Shown piece by piece: positions 9,479-16,521 of a stretch of 64,000 bases of DNA. A model generated the notes under the pieces. It saw only the letters and a list, made by a program, of their open reading frames with translations, was not told the origin of the DNA and did not search any database. The position numbers and the translations under genes were made by a program. This DNA is from Verrucomicrobiia bacterium (lineage in GTDB: Bacteria > Verrucomicrobiota > Verrucomicrobiia > Limisphaerales > DSYF01). The stretch is from the NCBI GenBank assembly GCA_035765895.1, contig DASTWL010000091.1, forward strand, positions 41,565 through 105,564, read 5' to 3'. The stretch's first letter is position 1; the number at the start of each line of letters is the position of its first letter.

Positions 9479-11193
9479 ATCGCCCCCGCCTCGGCCGGCC
9501 ACTCCAGCCGCACGCCGTCCTCGCGCAGCAACTTTTGAAAGTCACCGCGCAAGGCGGCCTGGCGCCAGACTTCGCGGGGCATCTTCCGGCGCGCAACGCA
9601 GAAGGCTGCCAACGCGCCGGCCGCTTCGCCAACATTCCATTCGATGGGATGCAGCCGGAAACAGCCATTGGTCAGGTGCGTGACGCCGAGATTTTTGCAG
9701 GCGGGCAGCAGGTTTTCGACCCGGCGCGGCAGCAGGCTGCCCAGCGGAATCTGGAACGGCAACGTGCTGCCGAAATGGCCATGGTCACCGGTCGTCGTGA
9801 TGTGCAGGTCCATCCAGTAACTGCCGATGCCGACGGAATCAGGAAACGGGGTGGCGTGCACTTCCGTTTTGCTCAGGCCTGTTTCCTTCATGCGCGCCTC
9901 GGTGGTGACGTGCTGTTCGAGCACGGTGAACTCGGCCTTGATGCGCCGGCCTTCGCGGATGTAGGGATACTTGGCCAGGCCGTCCTCGGTGCCCACGATG
10001 TCGGGGCGCAGACGCAGGCCCTTCCAGCCCGTGCCGCCGTCCGGGCGCGGCGCCTCGGTTTGCAGCCAGTAGATGAGCGACCGGCTGAGCTGCCTGGCCG
10101 CAGCCAGTTGTTGCGCCGCCGCTTCCGGGCTGACATCCGTGATCAAGCCAAACGCGTAGTCATTCTGCGGCCAGTTCACGATGGTCATGTCGCCGCGATA
10201 AAAACCGGGCTTGAACAAATCGCGGTCGGCAATGCGGCGATAGGTCCAGAAGCCCTTGCGTTGTTCGGGATCAAAGCCGAATTTGCGCGTGTCCGCCGCC
10301 TCGAAACTGACGAGATGATACGGCGTGCCGTCCTTGTCCTTCAGCGTGAAGTCCCGCCAGTGCGCGTAATCCGCCGGCCGGTCAATCGTGTGATCCTCGC
10401 CCGCCACGTAATCGAGCACAAAACAATACGTGAACCCCTGAAGATTGTCGGGCTCAGCCTTCGCCTTGGCGTGCGGCTCGCCGGTTTCCGCCTGCGCCTC
10501 GGCGCCGAGCGCATACTCCGTCCCGGTCAGGGGCAGCAAATCGCCCTGCTCCGTGGCGTCGGCAAAATACGGCGCGCGCAACACCCGTTCCTGCCCGGAC
10601 ACCGCGCTGACCACGCGAATCGCCCGCACGTAATCGCCGTCCACTTCGGCGGCCACGGCACGGTGGCGGAGGAGGATTTGCACCTGGCCGTTGCCCAGAT
10701 ACGGCGCGAGCATTTCGTAAAGGACGGCCAGCCCGACGCGGGGTTCGCAGCCAATGCGCGACACCCAGCAGTTGCCGGGATTCAGAAATTTTTCCGCCCG
10801 GGCCTTGTCCGTCAGCGGGTAATTGCGGCGATAGTATTCACGCATGCCGGTGCGCAGTGCCTGATAACTGCGCGTGCCGCCGAACGTTTCAATCCACTTG
10901 TTCTCGTCCGGCGGAACCACCTGCTGCGTGAGCTGGCCGCCAATCCAATCGGTTTCCTCGGTCATGATGACCCGCAGGCCGTTGCGCGCGGCCGCCAGGG
11001 CCGCGGCGCAACCGCCAAAGCCGCCGCCGATGATGACCAGGTCCGCCGCCATTTCCGCAACGCGACGCGCCGGGCGGGCAACGCGCGGCGGGGCGGTCTC
11101 CTCCGCGCGCAGCACCGGTGCGACGACCAGCGCCACGGGTGCCGCGAGCCCGAGGGTTTTGAGAAAGTCGCGCCGGACAAGTTTGTTTGCCAT
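9475..11193 (-). CDS. Tat-exported FAD-dependent oxidoreductase
   Basis: The 572-residue protein starts with a Tat signal (VRRDFLKTLGLAAPVALVV, then an AEE cleavage region). Residues 50-85 carry the FAD-binding Rossmann motif ADLVIIGGGFGGCAAALAAA followed by TEETDWIGGQLTQQ, as in the FAD_oxidored (PF12831-like) family, which is often found with polysaccharide or polyol degradation genes. The C-terminal part keeps the usual GCFRLHPIEWNVGEAAG cap over the flavin. The next gene is a paralogue and overlaps its stop. It is probably a periplasmic sugar or polyol oxidoreductase; the substrate cannot be read from the sequence. Confidence 0.85.
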   Translation of the reverse strand: MANKLVRRDFLKTLGLAAPVALVVAPVLRAEETAPPRVARPARRVAEMAADLVIIGGGFGGCAAALAAARNGLRVIMTEETDWIGGQLTQQVVPPDENKWIETFGGTRSYQALRTGMREYYRRNYPLTDKARAEKFLNPGNCWVSRIGCEPRVGLAVLYEMLAPYLGNGQVQILLRHRAVAAEVDGDYVRAIRVVSAVSGQERVLRAPYFADATEQGDLLPLTGTEYALGAEAQAETGEPHAKAKAEPDNLQGFTYCFVLDYVAGEDHTIDRPADYAHWRDFTLKDKDGTPYHLVSFEAADTRKFGFDPEQRKGFWTYRRIADRDLFKPGFYRGDMTIVNWPQNDYAFGLITDVSPEAAAQQLAAARQLSRSLIYWLQTEAPRPDGGTGWKGLRLRPDIVGTEDGLAKYPYIREGRRIKAEFTVLEQHVTTEARMKETGLSKTEVHATPFPDSVGIGSYWMDLHITTTGDHGHFGSTLPFQIPLGSLLPRRVENLLPACKNLGVTHLTNGCFRLHPIEWNVGEAAGALAAFCVARRKMPREVWRQAALRGDFQKLLREDGVRLEWPAEAGAI

Positions 11194-11317
11194 AGCTTTT
11201 GTTCGGTCTGGTTCGCTTGGGAATGTCTGCCCACGAAGGGCGGCCGGGGGCCGGGCATTAGGCCGCGCCAGGCGAATGGAGCCAGGGCATCCGGCGGAGC
11301 CTCAGAACATCACGGAT

Positions 11318-12181
11318 TCAGGCCTTGCCCATGGTGCGCAAGGCGTCGAGCGTGCGACGCACCGTGTCGAGCGGCGCGCGGCTGCTTTCATGTTCGACGA
11401 CATACCATTGCGTGCCGCCCTTGGTTTCGCACCAGGCGAAAACGGCGGGCCAGTTGATTTTGTCCTCGCCGATGATGGCTTCGGGTCCGCCCCCGTTGGG
11501 CTTGAGGTGGATGGACAGGCAGCGACCGGGGTAACGGTGCAGGACGGCGACGGGATCCGCCCCGCCGTCGCAGCAGTTGCTGGTGTCGAGCTGCATCACC
11601 ACGTCGCGGTTCGTGTTGCCGAAGAAAATGTCCCACGCGGGCTCGCCTTCGACCGGCTTGAAGTCATTCGCGTGCGCGTGATAGCCGATGTGCATGCCGA
11701 GCGGCTTGAGCCGGGCCGCGAGTTCGTTGAACTGCCGCACGTGGGCGAGCCATTCCTGCCGCGTCCGGCCGCTCATGTTCGGCACGATGAGGAACCGGTT
11801 GCCGAGGATCTGGTTGAACTCGATGGTGGCCTCGAGTTTGTCCGGTAGAATCGTGTCATAAGGCGTGTGCGTGCCGCACGCCACGAGCCCGTGGTCGTCG
11901 AGCATCTTGCGGATTTCCGGCGCCGAATAATTCCAGTAGCCTGCGAACTCCACGCCCCGGTAACCCATCTGCCCCGCCGCGGCGAGGGTGCCGGGAAAGT
12001 CCGCCTTGCAGGCCTCGCGCACGGAGTAAAGCTGCAAGCCCACGGGGATTTTTGCGGACCGCCGCGCCGGGGCTGCGCAACCGGCCAGCCCCGCGCCCAG
12101 CGCGAGGCCGGCGGTGCCCGCGGCCGTGCGGGCGATAAATTCACGGCGGTTCAAATGCGACGGCAAGTTGTCTTCGTTCAT
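11318..12181 (-). CDS. Tat-exported sugar phosphate isomerase/epimerase-like TIM-barrel lipoprotein
   Basis: The protein has 287 residues. The N-terminus NRREFIARTAAGTAGLALG is a Tat signal and it is followed by the lipobox-like LAGC, so a membrane-anchored lipoprotein is likely. The remainder is a xylose isomerase-like (AP endonuclease 2 fold) barrel: GLQLYSVREACKADF, GYRGVEFAGYW, the metal-site strand HIGYHAHANDF and VMQLDTSNCCDGGADP. Such proteins accompany Gfo/Idh/MocA oxidoreductases in sugar or inositol conversion, and here the Gfo gene lies 32 bases upstream in the same direction. The substrate is unknown. Confidence 0.85.
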   Translation of the reverse strand: MNEDNLPSHLNRREFIARTAAGTAGLALGAGLAGCAAPARRSAKIPVGLQLYSVREACKADFPGTLAAAGQMGYRGVEFAGYWNYSAPEIRKMLDDHGLVACGTHTPYDTILPDKLEATIEFNQILGNRFLIVPNMSGRTRQEWLAHVRQFNELAARLKPLGMHIGYHAHANDFKPVEGEPAWDIFFGNTNRDVVMQLDTSNCCDGGADPVAVLHRYPGRCLSIHLKPNGGGPEAIIGEDKINWPAVFAWCETKGGTQWYVVEHESSRAPLDTVRRTLDALRTMGKA

Positions 12182-12213
12182 GGCGTGTCAGGGGACGAGG
12201 TTAATTGGAATGT

Positions 12214-13536
12214 TCAGGCGTGCCGCAGGTAGGGCAACTGCCACGGTTTGCGATACTGCACGCTGACCAGGTGTTCGGCCGCGTGATCACCCACCACTTT
12301 TTCCGCGGTGGCATCCCACACGACCTTGTGGCCGGTGCGATACGCGATGTTGCCCAGATGCGCCAGCGTGGAAACGCGATGGCCGAGCTCGAGATTCAAC
12401 ACGGGTTGCTGGCGGGACTTCACGCAATCGAGAAAATTCCGCACGTGCAGCGGATGCGGGTCGCCGCTGCCGGGATGTTTGGCCGACTCAAGCTTCTCGC
12501 TCTTGCGCTCGGCAATCAGCTCCCAGCCCTGGTCATTCAGGATGATGGTGCCTTCCTTGCCCACCCACTCGATGCCCCAGGAACGCCCGTTCAGGCCGTT
12601 GTTCAAACCGGCGCGATGCTCCCACACCATCTGGCAGGTCGGGAATTCATAGACGGTGACCTGCGAATCCGGCGTTTCCGAATCATCGTCGAACACAAAT
12701 TTGCCGCCGGCGGAAAACACCCCCTTGGGCGCGTCATCGTTCATGCCCATCTGCATCATGTTGATGAGGTGCACGCCCCAGTCGGTCATGAGGCCGCCCG
12801 CGTAATCCCAGAACCAGCGGAAGTTGAAGTGAAACCGGTTCGGATTGAAGGGGCGTTTGGGCGCCGGACCGAGCCAGAAGTCGTAATCCACGCCGGCGGG
12901 CGGCGGACAGTCCGGCTTGTGCCCGATGGACGGCAGCCAGTCGAGGTAGGCCCAGCCGCGCACGAGGCTGACGTTGCCGAGCTGGCCCGAACGCGCCATG
13001 GCGGCCGCCTCGATGATGTGCTTGCAACTGCGCCACTGCGAACCCATCTGCACGATGCGATTGTGGCGCCGGGAGGCTTCGAGCATCGCGCGGCCCTCGG
13101 CAATGGTCTTGGCGAGGGGCTTTTCCACATAGACATCCTTGCCGGCCTGGCACGCCAGCACCATGGGCAGCGCGTGCCAGTGATCCGGCGTGGCGACGAG
13201 CACGGCGTCCACGTCCTTGCGGTCCAGCACCCGCCGGAAATCCTTCACCGTTTCGGGCGCCTTGCGGTTGGCCTTGGCGCACAACTCACGGCCCTTGGCC
13301 AGTCGCTCGTCATCCAGGTCGCAAATCACCACGCACTCGACCTCGGAGTTCGAGAGGAAGTCCCGCAAATCCACCTGCCCCATGCCACCGCAGCCGATGA
13401 CGCCGAGGTGGATTTTCTCGCTCGCGGCGGGTTCATCCGCGCGGGCGGAACGAATGAAAGGAAACGTGGCGCCCGTGGCAGCCACGGTGGCCAGGGCGGT
13501 TTGGCCGAGGAATCTTCTGCGGGTGATTTCAGACAT
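12214..13536 (-). CDS. Tat-exported Gfo/Idh/MocA family NAD(P)-dependent oxidoreductase
   Basis: The protein has 440 residues. A Tat signal (ITRRRFLGQTALATVAATGA) precedes the dinucleotide-binding motif HLGVIGCGGMGQVDL. VATPDHWHALPMVLACQAGKDVYVEKPLAK carries the family EKP signature with its Lys, and GVHLINMMQMG belongs to the C-terminal beta-sheet domain. It is the first gene of the minus-strand group isomerase - FAD oxidoreductase - FAD oxidoreductase. The set resembles exported sugar-oxidation modules of Verrucomicrobia and Planctomycetes; the specific sugar is not evident. Confidence 0.9.
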   Translation of the reverse strand: MSEITRRRFLGQTALATVAATGATFPFIRSARADEPAASEKIHLGVIGCGGMGQVDLRDFLSNSEVECVVICDLDDERLAKGRELCAKANRKAPETVKDFRRVLDRKDVDAVLVATPDHWHALPMVLACQAGKDVYVEKPLAKTIAEGRAMLEASRRHNRIVQMGSQWRSCKHIIEAAAMARSGQLGNVSLVRGWAYLDWLPSIGHKPDCPPPAGVDYDFWLGPAPKRPFNPNRFHFNFRWFWDYAGGLMTDWGVHLINMMQMGMNDDAPKGVFSAGGKFVFDDDSETPDSQVTVYEFPTCQMVWEHRAGLNNGLNGRSWGIEWVGKEGTIILNDQGWELIAERKSEKLESAKHPGSGDPHPLHVRNFLDCVKSRQQPVLNLELGHRVSTLAHLGNIAYRTGHKVVWDATAEKVVGDHAAEHLVSVQYRKPWQLPYLRHA

Positions 13537-13631
13537 ATAGTTTTCTCTCCACTGGTTGACTGCACCAAAACCAACTTCTGTGAGGCCGGGAATTTGCCTC
13601 GCGTTTGTGAACCCCCGCGCCAGACGGCGGG

Positions 13632-14468
13632 TTAGTTTGTCGGGGGCGCGAGGGTCATCAGGTAAGCGTAGTCCTTGTCCTGTGCCGCGCCGCCGGAAGG
13701 GGCATTGAAGGCCGGGCCGGTGGAGCCGCCGCCGTTATCGGCGATCTGATTGGCGGCCGGAAGCCAGCGAGACTGCCACCGGTGCGCCTCGGCGTGCCCG
13801 TCGGCAAATCCGATCGTGCCGCTGTTATTGTGCCGGTTGCTCGGCACGTTCCAGTAGATTGTCGAGTCCTGCACAAACACCCCGATCACGTTGTTGTCGA
13901 TGCTGTTGGCCGCCTCCTCAAAGAACATGGCCGCGCGGACGGGCGTGGGGTTGAGCATGGCGGAGAATTTCTTGTAGCTGGCCTTTGCGTAGGGATTACT
14001 GTAGTCGCCTGAGTCGGCCCAGTTCATTCCGGTGGAAATGGAATAACTGCGGTAACGGGGCACCTTCGTAAAGGCACCAATCAAAGTTTTATCTCCCGGG
14101 CATCGATAAATGGCCGTCGATTTGTTGTATTGGAACAGGACGCCGTTCTGGGCCGCCAGGTCCGTTGTATCCATGCGCGCATTGCCCGAATACCCGGCCC
14201 CGGCGCTGACCCACGCTTTGGGACCGCAGGCAGCGTTGCCCTGCGACTCGTTGTTCACGACCTGATCTTCGTTGTCTCCGGCATACATCACCGCGCACAA
14301 CATCAACTGCTTCATATTGCTGACACAGTTGATCGTGTAAGCCTTTTCTTTGGCCTTTGACAGCGCCGGCAACAACATCGCCGCCAGGATGGCAATGATG
14401 GCGATGACGACGAGAAGTTCGATCAACGTAAAAGCTTTTCGGGGGCGTTCAGGGTTCGGAATGTGCAT
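13632..14468 (-). CDS. Prepilin-type cleavage/methylation protein with H-X9-DG motif
   Basis: The chosen start (ATG 14468) gives the leader [12 protein letters not shown] before [20 protein letters not shown]. An in-frame ATG at 14534 would add 22 residues and is preceded by CCAGACCGAAC, which also precedes the start of the FAD oxidoreductase at 11193. [19 protein letters not shown] near the end provides H-X9-DG. It lies downstream of copy C of the 32-bp motif, back to back with a GH20 hexosaminidase. This is a pseudopilin-like protein, probably processed by prepilin peptidase; its role in secretion or surface assembly is inferred from the family. Confidence 0.87.
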   Translation of the reverse strand: MHIPNPERPRKAFTLIELLVVIAIIAILAAMLLPALSKAKEKAYTINCVSNMKQLMLCAVMYAGDNEDQVVNNESQGNAACGPKAWVSAGAGYSGNARMDTTDLAAQNGVLFQYNKSTAIYRCPGDKTLIGAFTKVPRYRSYSISTGMNWADSGDYSNPYAKASYKKFSAMLNPTPVRAAMFFEEAANSIDNNVIGVFVQDSTIYWNVPSNRHNNSGTIGFADGHAEAHRWQSRWLPAANQIADNGGGSTGPAFNAPSGGAAQDKDYAYLMTLAPPTN

Positions 14469-14603
14469 GGGTCGGGGGAGACAGTGTCCGGGAATGCGGG
14501 ACCTGATCGCAATAGATTGACGCGGGGTTCTCATGGTTGCGTTCGGTCTGGGTTGTTTGATTTACGGACGCATCATTCCACACGCCACTTCTGCTTAAAG
14601 GGA

Positions 14604-14635
14604 AAAGTTGTAGCTTTTATTTCGATTTTGTAACA
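14604..14635 (-). promoter_or_regulatory. 32-bp upstream motif, copy C (prepilin / GH20 divergent region)
   Basis: On the minus strand the site begins TGTTACAAAATC, has AATAAAAGC in the middle and ends ACAACTTT. It agrees with copy B at 28 of 32 and with copy A at 25 of 32 positions without gaps. It lies 136 bases upstream of the prepilin ATG at 14468 and 74 bases upstream of the divergent GH20 start. It could be an operator or an extended promoter; the spacing TTACAA-17-CAACTT is conserved but the second hexamer is a poor -10. Confidence 0.6.
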
Positions 14636-14709
14636 GTCCATCTGAGGTCGTTTCTCATGGACGCCCGGTAAATGCAGAAGGCATCCTGAAGTTCGTTGCA
14701 AAATTCACC

Positions 14710-15750
14710 ATGCGGCTCCTTTTCCATCAACCCTTTGGACGCGCCACCCTCTGCGGGCTGGCCGCGCTGGTCGTGCTCCTGCCCGGACTGACCGCCGGCG
14801 CCCCCGCAGGCACGCCGTGGCGCGGCGTCCACTTCTGGCTGGACAGCAATGCGCACGCGCAGGAGCTGTTGCACGCCTTGCCAGCGCTGGCGACGAACGG
14901 CGTGAACCGCCTGGTGCTGGAGGTCAATTACAGCTACGAATTCAAGGCCCATCCCGAGCTGCGCCAGCCCCACTACATCCGGCAGGCGACCGCCCGGCAG
15001 CTCAGCCAGGCCGCGGCCACACTCGGCATCGAGCTCATCCCGGAGTTGAACTGCCTGGGGCACCAGTCCTTCGGCCGCCGGGTGGAGCCGCTGCTGCGCG
15101 TGCATCCGGAATTCAACGAAACTCCCGGGCTCACGCCCACCAATCACGGTGTTTACTGCCTGAGCTGGTGCCCGCGCGCTCCGGGACTCGACGCCATTGT
15201 GTTTTCGCTGCTGGATGATCTGGCGGACGGCTTTCAAGCCCGGGCCCTGCACGTGGGCCTGGATGAAGTTTATCTGATCGGCGCCGCCGAATGCCCGCGT
15301 TGCCGCGGCCGGGATCCGGCCCGGCTTTTTGCGGACCAGGTGCAACGGCTCCACGACCACCTCGTCCGCGACCGCAAGCTGACCATGCTCATGTGGGCGG
15401 ATCGCGTCATTGGCCCGAAGTATCAAGGCTGGTCGGAGTATGACCGCGCGGAGAATGATCTGAGCCCGGCGATTGATTGGATTCCGAAGGACATCATCCA
15501 ATGTGACTGGCATTACGCCCAGCGGGCAACGTATCCCTCAATTCCGTTCCTGGCCGGCAAGGGATTCCGGGTCTGGCCGGCCGGCCTTCAGCCCGTGGCA
15601 GCCGCCCAGGCGCTGAGCGGCTACGCGCGGAGCCTCAATGAACCGCAGGTGCTCGGTTATCTCGCCACGACGTGGAATGAAACGAGCATCACCAACGCCG
15701 CCAACTGGCCGCCCATTCGCGAGGTCTTGCCGGCGTGGCGGACGCAATGA
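14710..15750 (+). CDS. Secreted glycoside hydrolase family 20-type beta-N-acetylhexosaminidase
   Basis: The protein has 346 residues with a signal peptide (ATLCGLAALVVLLPGLTAGA). The TIM-barrel includes VNRLVLEVNYSYEFKAHPEL, LIPELNCLGHQS and the family signature ALHVGLDEVYLIG, in which the Asp-Glu pair orients the 2-acetamido group and protonates the glycosidic bond. LTMLMWADRV and VLGYLATTWNE complete the usual barrel strands. It is short for the family because no N-terminal GH20b domain is present. It is divergent from a prepilin gene and shares the 32-bp upstream motif with nagB, which suggests release of amino sugars from chitin- or peptidoglycan-like material. Confidence 0.82.
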   Translation: MRLLFHQPFGRATLCGLAALVVLLPGLTAGAPAGTPWRGVHFWLDSNAHAQELLHALPALATNGVNRLVLEVNYSYEFKAHPELRQPHYIRQATARQLSQAAATLGIELIPELNCLGHQSFGRRVEPLLRVHPEFNETPGLTPTNHGVYCLSWCPRAPGLDAIVFSLLDDLADGFQARALHVGLDEVYLIGAAECPRCRGRDPARLFADQVQRLHDHLVRDRKLTMLMWADRVIGPKYQGWSEYDRAENDLSPAIDWIPKDIIQCDWHYAQRATYPSIPFLAGKGFRVWPAGLQPVAAAQALSGYARSLNEPQVLGYLATTWNETSITNAANWPPIREVLPAWRTQ

Positions 15751-15768
15751 AACCGGACCGCGCCGGCC

Positions 15769-16494
15769 TCACAAATCGTTCCGTTTGCGAATCCCGGCGG
15801 CATGGCCATCGAGGTAAAGCCGGTTCCAATAGGAATCGCCATGAACGGGCTTGGCCGGCAGCCCATAGCTCGGCAGATAGGCCACCGTCTGGTCCAGATC
15901 CATTGACATCCACGCATCGGAGGGCCGGGGAATGGCGCTCAATTTCGACGGCGCCACGGCCTGCGCAATCGGCGCCGCGCTCGAATTCCAGCGGCCAAAC
16001 GGATACAGCAGGACATCCGTCGGCGAGTTGGTGATGGCCTGGTTGATGGCGTAGCTGAAAATGTTCGTGCCGCGGGTGGCCTGGGCGAAGGAGGCGCATA
16101 TCGCGACTTCGCCGGTGCTGTATTGACCCGAGTTCGGCGCCGGCTGCGGAATGGACAGATACGGCGCCAGATACCCCACGAGTTCGACCGGGCCCTTCTC
16201 GATGGAACCGCCAATGTTCCGGTCGGTGACGTAAAATCGCTTGCTGATGACCAGTCCGCACGGGCCGGGCAGACGGTCATCGTGGTCGCCCAGATACATC
16301 TGCGTGGCGAGGCCGATTTGCTTCAGGTTGTTGATGCACTTGATGCGGTAGGCCTTCTCCTTGGCCGCCGCCAGCGCGGGCAGCAGCAGGGCGGCCAGGA
16401 TGGCGATGATGGCAATGACGACCAGCAGTTCAATCAGCGTGAACGCCAGCCGGCGCGCACGAATGTTGGCCGAAAGAGGCAGCAGGGCTTTCAT
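15769..16494 (-). CDS. Prepilin-type cleavage/methylation protein with variant H-X10-DG motif
   Basis: The ATG at 16494 gives the leader [17 protein letters not shown] before [20 protein letters not shown]; an ATG at 16518 would add eight residues. The mature region has [20 protein letters not shown] and ends [17 protein letters not shown], where the usual H-X9-DG spacing is lengthened to H-X10-DG. It is encoded next to, and downstream of, a secreted GHL10-type glycosidase. The function is known only at family level: a pseudopilin-like surface or secretion component. Confidence 0.85.
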   Translation of the reverse strand: MKALLPLSANIRARRLAFTLIELLVVIAIIAILAALLLPALAAAKEKAYRIKCINNLKQIGLATQMYLGDHDDRLPGPCGLVISKRFYVTDRNIGGSIEKGPVELVGYLAPYLSIPQPAPNSGQYSTGEVAICASFAQATRGTNIFSYAINQAITNSPTDVLLYPFGRWNSSAAPIAQAVAPSKLSAIPRPSDAWMSMDLDQTVAYLPSYGLPAKPVHGDSYWNRLYLDGHAAGIRKRNDL

Positions 16495-16521
16495 GACAGG
16501 TTTGGTTGAAATTAACATGGG

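Noticed and set aside
9535..11457. A 640-codon plus-strand frame opposite the Tat FAD oxidoreductase
   Set aside because: No domain or start signal; the minus strand encodes an unmistakable flavoprotein.
12205..13635. A 476-codon plus-strand frame
   Set aside because: Antisense shadow of the Gfo/Idh/MocA gene with His/Arg-rich random-looking sequence.
14604..14635. Sigma-54 promoter as an explanation of the 32-bp motif
   Set aside because: The GG/GC doublets at the required -24/-12 spacing are absent in either orientation.
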